Source of the DNA: JAAYEL01 sp964345835 | GTDB lineage: Bacteria; Bacillota; Clostridia; Tissierellales; Peptoniphilaceae | Assembly (NCBI GenBank): GCA_964345835.1 | Contig: CAYFSL010000018.1 | Location: forward strand, 1 to 17,981 | Reading direction: 5' to 3' | DNA: 17,981 bases | Part shown: piece by piece, positions 7,801-14,032 of the stretch | Layout: every line of letters starts with the position of its first letter | How positions within the stretch are numbered: the first letter of the stretch is position 1 | The notes under the pieces: generated by a model | What the model was told of the DNA's origin: nothing | The model's database searches: none | Seen by the model: only the letters and a program-made list of their open reading frames with translations | Position numbers and translations under genes: made by a program

Positions 7801-8391
7801 ATGCCATTAGTTCCAACTGTAATTGAAACAACAAATAGGGGCGAAAGAGCCTATGACATATATTCGAGATTATTAAACGATAGGATAATATTTGTATCTG
7901 GAGAAATAGGAGACCATATGGCCGACTTAATAGTTGCCCAACTCCTATATCTTGAGTCTCAAGATCCTAATAAGGATATCCAACTATATATTAATTCACC
8001 AGGTGGATCAGTAACAGCGGGGATGGCCATCTACGATACAATGAATTATATCAAGCCAGATGTATCAACTATCTGTGTTGGAATGGCTGCATCTATGGGA
8101 GCCTTACTATTATCAAGTGGTACGAAGGGAAAGAGGTTTGCTCTTCCTAGTGCAGAAGTTATGATTCACCAACCACTTGGAGGTACTCAAGGTCAAGCCT
8201 CAGACATACTTATTGCTGCGGACCACATAAAAAAGACCAGAGAAAAGCTTAATAAGATTCTTTCTGAAAACACAGGCCAAGACCTAGAAACAATTGAAAG
8301 AGATACAGATAGGGATAATTGGCTTGATGCTGAAAAAGCTTGCGAATATGGTTTAATTGACAAAGTCATAAACAAGAATGAGGCTATTTAA
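7801..8391 (+). CDS. clpP: ATP-dependent Clp protease proteolytic subunit ClpP
   Basis: ClpP forms the tetradecameric serine protease chamber that degrades substrates unfolded by ClpX or ClpC. The 196-residue sequence has the catalytic triad at the usual places: Ser98 in GMAASMGA, His123 in MIHQPLGG and Asp172 in DTDRDNW. The N-terminal LVPTVIETTNRGERAYDIYS is the standard axial-loop and handle region, and LYINSPGGSV forms the oxyanion-hole segment. A very strong ribosome binding site (AAAGGAGGT) precedes the ATG. Its TAA overlaps the ATG of clpX by one base (TAATG), so the two subunits of the ClpXP machine are translationally coupled. The protein looks complete and active. Confidence 0.98.
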   Translation: MPLVPTVIETTNRGERAYDIYSRLLNDRIIFVSGEIGDHMADLIVAQLLYLESQDPNKDIQLYINSPGGSVTAGMAIYDTMNYIKPDVSTICVGMAASMGALLLSSGTKGKRFALPSAEVMIHQPLGGTQGQASDILIAADHIKKTREKLNKILSENTGQDLETIERDTDRDNWLDAEKACEYGLIDKVINKNEAI

Positions 8392-9617
8392 TGACTAATA
8401 TAAATGACAATGATGTATTTTGCTCATTTTGTGGGAAAAGCCAGGATGAAGTAAAGAGAATAATTGGGGGGCCGAATGGGGTCTTTATCTGTAATGAATG
8501 TATCGAGCTTTGTTCAGATATCATGGAGGAAGAGGACCTAGTCCTAGCTCCAGAATTAGACCTTAACAACCTTCCGAAGCCTATAGTGATGAAAGAATAC
8601 CTGGATGAATACGTCATTAGACAGGATAAGGCAAAAAAAATCCTTTCTGTAGCAGTTTACAACCACTACAAGAGGATAAGTGCGAGTGCAAATAGTGATA
8701 TCGAGATACAAAAATCAAATATCTGCCTGATTGGTCCAACAGGATCTGGAAAGACCCTCTTGGCCCAATCCCTAGCAAAAATCTTAGATGTACCCTTTGC
8801 AATAGCGGACGCAACCTCCCTTACAGAGGCGGGCTATGTCGGCGAAGACGTTGAAAATATCATACTAAAGCTGGTACAAGCTGCAAACTATGATATCGAA
8901 AAAGCGGAAAAGGGAATTATCTATATCGATGAAATCGACAAGATTACTAGGAAGTCAGAAAACCCATCAATTACAAGAGATGTTAGTGGTGAAGGAGTTC
9001 AACAGGCCCTACTTAAATTGATAGAAGGAACTGTTGCTAATGTACCTCCACAGGGGGGGAGAAAACACCCTAGCCAGGAATATATAAAGGTTGATACAAC
9101 TAATATCCTATTTATTGTCGGCGGAGCCTTTGATGGTATTGAAGACATAATAGATAGGAGGATGGATACAAAGACTATTGGCTTTGGTGCTAAGCTTGCA
9201 GATAAAGAGGAAATGACCCTGGCAGAGAAACTTAGTGAAATAACCCCAGAAGACCTTATGAAATTTGGTCTAATACCAGAGTTTATCGGTAGGGTTCCAA
9301 TAATTGTAAGCTTGGAAGAACTCAACGAAGAAGCTTTAAAAACTATTTTAACTGTTCCTAAAAATGCTCTAGTAAAGCAATATAAGGAAATGTTCAGTCT
9401 GGATGGGGTTGAACTGACAATAGAAGATGAAGCTGTTTCAGAGATAGCTAAGTTAGCAATAGCAAGGAAGACAGGGGCCAGAGGACTTAGGTCAATAATG
9501 GAAGAGATCCTATTGGACACCATGTTTGAACTACCATCAAGAAATGACGTTGCCACTTGCATAATTGACGGTGACACAGTAAGAGAAGGTAAGGCTCCTA
9601 GGTTGGAGCTAAAATAA
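8391..9617 (+). CDS. clpX: ATP-dependent Clp protease ATP-binding subunit ClpX
   Basis: ClpX is the AAA+ unfoldase that feeds ClpP. The N-terminal zinc-binding domain has four cysteines (11, 14, 34, 37) in CSFCGK and CNEC. The AAA+ core shows Walker A GPTGSGKT (115-122), the pore loop GYVGEDVE, Walker B with D180-E181 in YIDEIDK, the RKH substrate loop and the sensor 2 motif GARGLRS. The ClpP-docking IGF loop is present (263-265, in TIGFGAK), so this copy can pair with the adjacent ClpP. The 408-residue length is normal. The start overlaps the clpP stop, with only a weak GAGG site, consistent with coupling. A strong terminator directly follows, closing the tig-clpP-clpX operon. Confidence 0.98.
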   Translation: MTNINDNDVFCSFCGKSQDEVKRIIGGPNGVFICNECIELCSDIMEEEDLVLAPELDLNNLPKPIVMKEYLDEYVIRQDKAKKILSVAVYNHYKRISASANSDIEIQKSNICLIGPTGSGKTLLAQSLAKILDVPFAIADATSLTEAGYVGEDVENIILKLVQAANYDIEKAEKGIIYIDEIDKITRKSENPSITRDVSGEGVQQALLKLIEGTVANVPPQGGRKHPSQEYIKVDTTNILFIVGGAFDGIEDIIDRRMDTKTIGFGAKLADKEEMTLAEKLSEITPEDLMKFGLIPEFIGRVPIIVSLEELNEEALKTILTVPKNALVKQYKEMFSLDGVELTIEDEAVSEIAKLAIARKTGARGLRSIMEEILLDTMFELPSRNDVATCIIDGDTVREGKAPRLELK

Positions 9618-9626
9618 AGCTTTGAG

Positions 9627-9671
9627 ATACGAAACTTTGATTCAGGGTAGAATTCGAGTTTCGTATTTTTC
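9627..9671 (+). terminator. Rho-independent terminator after clpX
   Basis: ATACGAAACT (9627-9636) pairs perfectly with AGTTTCGTAT (9657-9666). Partial inner pairing (ATTC with GAAT) extends the stem, and TTTTT follows. It separates the tig-clpP-clpX operon from lon, so lon needs its own promoter. Confidence 0.85.
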
Positions 9672-9694
9672 CTATTATATCTTACAAGAGATAA

Positions 9695-9720
9695 TTGACA
9701 AACAGGAAATTGTTTGTCAA
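9695..9720. promoter_or_regulatory. Perfect inverted repeat (putative operator) before lon
   Basis: Arms TTGACAAACA (9695-9704) and TGTTTGTCAA (9711-9720) are exact complements around a 6-base spacer. The left arm contains a consensus -35 (TTGACA), and GATAAT (9690-9695), a 5/6 match to a -10, abuts it. Whichever is used, the repeat covers the core promoter of lon. It differs from CIRCE (HrcA), from the CtsR tandem heptads and from the HspR HAIR repeat as I know them, although the right arm contains the GTCAAA core of a CtsR half-site. It reads as a dimeric-regulator operator of unknown identity. Confidence 0.5.
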
Positions 9721-9751
9721 AGAATAACTAGCATGTAGGAGGAAGGAAAAT

Positions 9752-12100
9752 ATGGATAAACACTACAAGATAAAAGAAAGCCAGATGCCGATGGCAGTCC
9801 TTAGGGGGGTATGGATATTTCCCCATATGGTCATGCACTTTGACGCTGGCAGACCCAAGACAAAAGAAGCGATAGATAGGGCCATGATGAATGACTCTAG
9901 GATATTTTTAGCTACACAAAAAAACCCTTTAATAGAAGATCCCAAGCAAGAAGAAATAAATCAAATGGGGGTTGTTGCAACAATCAAGCAAACCATCATC
10001 CTACCCAATGGAAATGTTAGGGTCCTGGTTGAGGGGGAGTGTAGGGCACAGATTGCTGACTACAAACAAAGAGAGGAATATTTTGAAGTAGACCTCCTAG
10101 AGTATTGGCAAAAAGATGAATTAAGTCAAGAAGAAGCTGAAGAAGATAAGGAAATTGAAGCCTTAAGGAGGTTATGCCTTGAAGACTTTAATAAATATAT
10201 AGATAAAAAGCAAGAAATCCCTAAAGAAATTATCCTAAATCTTAGAGAGGTTAGCGATGCTGGAAAGTTTGCAGACCTCCTAATCTCCTATATCAACTTA
10301 GAACCAGAAGTTTATCAGGAGGTACTTGATGAGATAGACTACTACAAGAGGTTGATGATAGTCCACTCACTAATGGCTAAAGAGTTAGACCTTCTAGACA
10401 TAGAAGAAAACATAGAAAAAGAGGTAAAGACTAGAATAAATGACAACCAAAGGGAGTACTACCTAAGAGAAAAATTAAGGGTTATTAAAAGTGAGCTCGA
10501 TGAGGGCGGACTTGACTTTGAGGACGAATATGACAAGTATGAAGAGGCTATTAAAGCCCTTCCTATGGACGACAAGAACAAGGAGGTCCTACTAAAAGAA
10601 GCTTCCAGGCTTAAGTATGTAGGCCCAGGGTCCCCAGAATTGAATGTCATAAAGACCTTTCTAGACTATGTATTAGACCTACCTTGGGGCAAATACACAG
10701 AAGATAAAATAGATATCGAGGAGTCTAGAAAAAGACTAGACCAAGACCATTATGGCCTAAAAGACGTCAAGGAAAGAATCCTAGAATTCATATCTGTAAG
10801 GAAGTTAAAAAAGGATATGAAGGGATCAATCCTTTGTTTGGTAGGACCTCCTGGGGTTGGTAAGACCTCTATTGTAAAGTCAATTGCAGAGTCCATGAAT
10901 AGGACCTATATATCTATGAGACTTGGGGGAATGGGAGATGAATCTGAGATTAGGGGGCATAGGAAGACCTATATTGGTGCTATGCCAGGAAGGATTGTTA
11001 CAAGCCTAATTAAGGCAGAAACAATGAATCCGGTCCTTTTGCTGGATGAGATTGACAAGCTATCTTCTGACTACAGGGCAGATCCAGCATCAGCCCTGCT
11101 AGAAGTTCTTGACCCCAACCAAAACAACCAATTTATAGATAGGTATATAGAAGTTCCTATAGATCTTTCACAGGTGATGTTTGTAACAACGGCAAACTCA
11201 ATGGCGACAATCCCAAGAGCTCTTTTAGATAGGATGGAAGTCATACAAATAAGTGGCTACACCTCAGAAGAAAAATTTAGGATAGCTAAGGACCACCTAG
11301 TTAGAAAGCAATTAGAAGAACATGGTCTTAAAGGGTCTCAGCTAAAGATATCAGACACGGTATTAAAGAAAATAATCTTCAACTACACCAGGGAGGCTGG
11401 GGTTAGAAACCTTGAAAGGGAAATATCAAAAATCTGTAGAAAAGCAGCCATGATAATTGTAGAAGGAAAGAAGAAGACCGTAAGTGTAACCCTAAACAAT
11501 TACACAGACTTTTTGGGCAATGAAAAAATACAAGATGATGAAATTGTAAGAAGCCCTGAAGTTGGAGTTGTTACAGGGCTTGCTTGGACAGCTGTAGGAG
11601 GAGAGCTTCTTCAAATCGAAGTAAATGCCATGAAGGGCAAGGGCAAGGTTCAACTGACCGGTTCCCTGGGAGATGTTATGAAGGAGTCAGCCCTAGCAGC
11701 TATCTCCTATATAAGGGCGAATAATGAAAGCTATGGAATTGAGGATAATTTCCAAGAAAAAATAGACCTCCATGTCCATGTTCCAGAAGGGGCTACCCCA
11801 AAGGATGGACCATCTGCAGGGATTACTATTGCAACAGGTATCCTATCAGCCCTGACTAATAGGAAGGTAAGACAGGATATGGCCATGACAGGAGAGGTAA
11901 CAATCAGGGGAAGGGTCTTGGCCATAGGAGGCTTAAAAGAAAAGGCCCTTGCAGCAAATAGGTATGGAATAAATAGGGTAATAATCCCTAAGGCAAATGA
12001 GAAAGACCTTGAAGAAATACCCGAAAGTATAAGAAAGCATATGACCTTCTATCCAGTAACAGAAGTTAGCGAAGTCTTCAAGCTTTGCCTAGAAGACTAG
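9752..12100 (+). CDS. lon: ATP-dependent protease La (Lon)
   Basis: Lon is a hexameric AAA+ serine protease that removes misfolded and regulatory proteins. The 782-residue protein has the N-terminal LON domain (MPMAVLRGVWIFPHMVMHF near the start), the AAA+ module with Walker A GPPGVGKT (365-372) and Walker B with D432-E433 in LLLDEIDKL, and the C-terminal protease domain with the Ser688/Lys731 dyad (KDGPSAG and GGLKEKALAA). The 43-residue spacing of the dyad equals that in E. coli Lon. The ATG is supported by AGGAGG 9 bases upstream. It lies behind the clpX terminator and a perfect inverted repeat, implying separate and probably repressor-controlled expression. engB begins 14 bases after its stop, so the two are likely co-transcribed. 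Confidence 0.98.
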   Translation: MDKHYKIKESQMPMAVLRGVWIFPHMVMHFDAGRPKTKEAIDRAMMNDSRIFLATQKNPLIEDPKQEEINQMGVVATIKQTIILPNGNVRVLVEGECRAQIADYKQREEYFEVDLLEYWQKDELSQEEAEEDKEIEALRRLCLEDFNKYIDKKQEIPKEIILNLREVSDAGKFADLLISYINLEPEVYQEVLDEIDYYKRLMIVHSLMAKELDLLDIEENIEKEVKTRINDNQREYYLREKLRVIKSELDEGGLDFEDEYDKYEEAIKALPMDDKNKEVLLKEASRLKYVGPGSPELNVIKTFLDYVLDLPWGKYTEDKIDIEESRKRLDQDHYGLKDVKERILEFISVRKLKKDMKGSILCLVGPPGVGKTSIVKSIAESMNRTYISMRLGGMGDESEIRGHRKTYIGAMPGRIVTSLIKAETMNPVLLLDEIDKLSSDYRADPASALLEVLDPNQNNQFIDRYIEVPIDLSQVMFVTTANSMATIPRALLDRMEVIQISGYTSEEKFRIAKDHLVRKQLEEHGLKGSQLKISDTVLKKIIFNYTREAGVRNLEREISKICRKAAMIIVEGKKKTVSVTLNNYTDFLGNEKIQDDEIVRSPEVGVVTGLAWTAVGGELLQIEVNAMKGKGKVQLTGSLGDVMKESALAAISYIRANNESYGIEDNFQEKIDLHVHVPEGATPKDGPSAGITIATGILSALTNRKVRQDMAMTGEVTIRGRVLAIGGLKEKALAANRYGINRVIIPKANEKDLEEIPESIRKHMTFYPVTEVSEVFKLCLED

Positions 12101-12114
12101 GAAGTAGGATAAAG

Positions 12115-12705
12115 ATGTATAAAATAAAAAATCCAAGACTTGAAAAAATAGCTGTAAACCTATCCCAATATCCAGATTCTAACCTAGATGAAATAGCTAT
12201 GGTTGGCAGGAGTAATGTGGGAAAAAGTTCCCTTATAAATTCTATAGTGGGGAGAAGAGCCTTGGCTAGGACCTCTTCTAAGCCAGGAAAGACTAGGACT
12301 ATAAACTTCTATAATATAGATGATAGACTTAGGCTAGTGGACTTACCAGGCTATGGTTATGCTGCCGTATCCCATAGTGAAAGAGATAAGTGGGCAGAAA
12401 CGATTAACCTTTATTTGACCCACAGGCAAAGACTTAGGGAGGTCCTGCTTTTGGTTGACTTTAGGCATGAACCAACCAACGATGATCTTGAGATGTATAA
12501 GTGGATAATTCATTCGGGCTTTAGTGGCTATGTTATAGCAACTAAATTTGATAAGGTCGGAAAAAGTAGGAAGCAGGTCCACATTAAAAAGATAGCAGAA
12601 AAGTTGGGAATAAAAGATAGGAGCCTGATAATACCTTATTCAGCCGTAACCAAGGAAAATCTAGACGAAGTCTATAGGATTTTATTTGCTGAACAGGAAG
12701 ATTAG
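12115..12705 (+). CDS. engB: Ribosome biogenesis GTP-binding protein EngB/YsxC
   Basis: EngB (YsxC/YihA) is an essential GTPase needed for late 50S subunit assembly. With the ATG at 12115 it is 196 residues, the usual size. Motifs are G1 GRSNVGKSS (31-39), the switch PGKTRT (57-62), G3 DLPGYGYA (76-83), G4 TKFDKV and a G5-like SAVTKENL. I preferred this start because MYKIKNPRLE fits the family N-terminus and AGGA-rich sequence precedes it; an in-frame TTG at 12085 would add 10 residues inside lon. The close position after lon, with no terminator between, suggests an operon, an arrangement also known in other Firmicutes. No strong + strand terminator follows; the hairpin at 12812-12835 may serve both directions. 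Confidence 0.96.
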   Translation: MYKIKNPRLEKIAVNLSQYPDSNLDEIAMVGRSNVGKSSLINSIVGRRALARTSSKPGKTRTINFYNIDDRLRLVDLPGYGYAAVSHSERDKWAETINLYLTHRQRLREVLLLVDFRHEPTNDDLEMYKWIIHSGFSGYVIATKFDKVGKSRKQVHIKKIAEKLGIKDRSLIIPYSAVTKENLDEVYRILFAEQED

Positions 12706-12803
12706 ATAAATAAGGAAGAATTTTTATCCCGAGTCAATATAGCTAGGGTCTGGTTGATATAAGGCTTTAGTTAAAAGCGATGACCTATAAAAGAATAATT
12801 AGC

Positions 12804-12835
12804 AAGAAAAAAGAGGCTGCTTGTTAGCAGCCTCT
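12804..12835 (-). terminator. Rho-independent terminator of rubredoxin gene
   Basis: A perfect 9-bp stem (AGAGGCTGC at 12812-12820 with GCAGCCTCT at 12827-12835, 6-base loop) is followed on the minus strand by a run of T (A-run at 12807-12812 on the + strand). It starts 12 bases past the rubredoxin stop. On the + strand the downstream T tract is weak, but the hairpin may also help end lon-engB transcription, since the genes converge. Confidence 0.85.
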
Positions 12836-12846
12836 AATATTTTAAA

Positions 12847-13008
12847 TTATTCTACTTCTTCAAACATACCTTTGTCAGCGCCACACATTGGACAAACCCA
12901 ATCTTCTGGTAGGTCTTCAAAAGATGTTCCTGGAGCGATTCCATTATCTTCATCACCTACTGCAGGATCATATATGTATCCACAAGCTTGACATTCCCAT
13001 TTTTTCAT
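12847..13008 (-). CDS. Rubredoxin
   Basis: This is a 53-residue mononuclear iron electron carrier, common in anaerobes, where it serves rubrerythrin, desulfoferrodoxin or similar peroxide and superoxide reducing systems. The sequence has the two CxxC iron ligand pairs: C6/C9 in CQACGY and C39/C42 in CPMCGA. It also has the conserved core YDPAVGDEDNGI, APGTSFEDLPEDW and the acidic C-terminus. An excellent ribosome binding site (AGGAGGT) lies 8 bases before the ATG. It is a single-gene unit on the minus strand, convergent with engB and divergent from the RsbW-like gene, with its own promoter and terminator. None of its usual redox partners is in the window. Its presence supports an anaerobic host. 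Confidence 0.97.
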   Translation of the reverse strand: MKKWECQACGYIYDPAVGDEDNGIAPGTSFEDLPEDWVCPMCGADKGMFEEVE

Positions 13009-13050
13009 GTTTCTTTACCTCCTAATAATTATGACTTAACGTCTGACTGT

Positions 13051-13059
13051 ATTATAACA
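13051..13059 (-). promoter_or_regulatory. Extended -10 promoter of rubredoxin
   Basis: Read on the minus strand, the element is TGTTATAAT: a perfect TATAAT with a TG extension, identical to the one ahead of tig. No convincing -35 lies 17 bases upstream. It starts about 45 bases before the rubredoxin ATG. Confidence 0.55.
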
Positions 13060-13141
13060 TTAAAAAGTGAATAATGCTAGATGCAAACGATATTATCAGT
13101 AAATACTTTTAATAATAACATGAATGCATATTCATATAGCT

Positions 13142-13176
13142 GGTTAATATTAGTAATTCAGGGTATCTAATATAAT
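13142..13176 (+). promoter_or_regulatory. Sigma-B-like promoter overlapping a sigma-A -10, before the RsbW-like gene
   Basis: GGTTAA (13142-13147), a 13-base spacer and GGGTAT (13161-13166) match the Bacillus sigma-B type consensus GTTTAA-N12-15-GGGWAW at 11 of 12 positions. A perfect sigma-A -10, TATAAT, follows at 13171-13176 with only a weak -35. Both would start transcription shortly before the ribosome binding site (AAAGGGAG, about 13186-13193). The match is seen directly; use by an alternative sigma factor is inference. Confidence 0.4.
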
Positions 13177-13198
13177 AGCGAAAGGAAAGGGAGCCTAT

Positions 13199-13597
13199 AT
13201 GTTTTACAGATATGATGAAGATATAAGGGGTGGCATAGAAACTATAGAGGCCACGGTTAAAGATATCTTAAACCATACAAAGTTAATATTGAATGATGAA
13301 GACCTTAACTTTGATTTAAGGCTTATATTAAACGAGCTACTCATCAATGCCTTTGTCCATGGCAATAGGAAAGACATCAACAAGTGTATGCATTTGTGTC
13401 TGGTTATTGATGACAGGACCCTTAGAATCAACATTGAAGACGAAGGTACAGGTCTCTGTGAACCGCATGATTACGACTGCAAGCAATTAAAAAACCACGG
13501 TAGAGGCTTGGTCTTGGTTAAGAGTCTGACAGATAGGTTTCAGATGAAAGACAATAGAGTAAAGTGTACTATAAATATAAGGTGTAAAGACTTATAA
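13199..13597 (+). CDS. RsbW/SpoIIAB-like ATP-binding (anti-sigma kinase type) protein
   Basis: A single-domain HATPase of 132 residues from the GHKL family that includes the anti-sigma serine kinases RsbW and SpoIIAB. The N box is in ILNELLINAFVHGN (E46, N50, H54), the G1 box in EDEGTG (D81, G83, G85) and the G2 box in HGRGLVLVKSL (100-110). The segment before the N box gives the usual first strand and helix. There is no sensor or phosphoacceptor domain. Members of this family typically bind a sigma factor and phosphorylate an anti-anti-sigma STAS protein, but neither partner is adjacent. It is a single-gene unit with its own promoter region and terminator, divergent from rubredoxin. The family is clear; whether it really controls a sigma factor is unproven. 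Confidence 0.85.
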   Translation: MFYRYDEDIRGGIETIEATVKDILNHTKLILNDEDLNFDLRLILNELLINAFVHGNRKDINKCMHLCLVIDDRTLRINIEDEGTGLCEPHDYDCKQLKNHGRGLVLVKSLTDRFQMKDNRVKCTINIRCKDL

Positions 13598-13642
13598 AAA
13601 AATAAATGGGAATTTACTAATATAAATTAAGGCGGATAATGG

Positions 13643-13672
13643 TCCTCTTAGATTTTTCTAGGAGGATTTTTT
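13643..13672 (+). terminator. Rho-independent terminator after the RsbW-like gene
   Basis: TCCTCTTAGA (13643-13652) pairs with TCTAGGAGGA (13657-13666) across a TTTT loop, with one U-G wobble, followed by TTTTTT. It closes the single-gene unit 45 bases after the stop codon. Confidence 0.9.
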
Positions 13673-14032
13673 AATAAAATTTAATAAAAGTTTACTATTA
13701 TATAGATAATTATTTTCATTAAATAATCATATTAAATTATTTTAATAAGCTGTTCTCTAAAAGAATGATCTCATCAAATTCTAATGGGTAACAAGTAAAA
13801 AGAAGGAAGGTTAAAGTTAATTATTATACATAAATAAGAGTGGGGAAAAGGTTATTTTTTGCCCTTGCATTTTTACTTTTTAGAATTTTTATAGTCTTCG
13901 TGTTATACATAGTCTAGCTTTATTTATAGGAGCTTTCTTGACCATAGAATATATTTTTTATTATCGTATAGACTTTTTTGTGATAAAATAAGAGTTTAGG
14001 AAGTTAATTATGAAAGAATTGAAGGGAAGACT
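13673..14032 (+). other. AT-rich gap before typA with possible promoter and micro-ORF
   Basis: No ordinary gene is visible in this stretch. It contains a 25-codon GTG-initiated hydrophobic ORF (13840-13917, see findings), a TTGACC box at 13940-13945 with TATTAT at 13961-13966 (15-base spacing) as the best typA promoter candidate, and a ribosome binding site (AAGGGAAG) just before the typA ATG. The rest is low-complexity A/T with no hairpin that I can call a riboswitch or attenuator. Confidence 0.4.

Noticed and set aside
8999..9577. A 192-codon minus-strand open frame inside clpX
   Set aside because: It is the antisense of a fully conserved clpX gene; the serine/isoleucine-rich translation reflects codon use of the + strand gene and there is no ribosome binding site.
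9695..9720. CIRCE element or classical CtsR box at lon
   Set aside because: The arms do not match TTAGCACTC/GAGTGCTAA, and there is no tandem GGTCAAA heptad pair in direct orientation, so I left the regulator unnamed.
12085..12114. Upstream TTG start for engB
   Set aside because: It would add ten non-conserved residues inside lon; the ATG at 12115 fits the usual protein length.
12706..12811. An additional small gene between engB and rubredoxin
   Set aside because: Only short frames without ribosome binding sites are present; the stretch reads as a 3' untranslated region leading to the shared hairpin.
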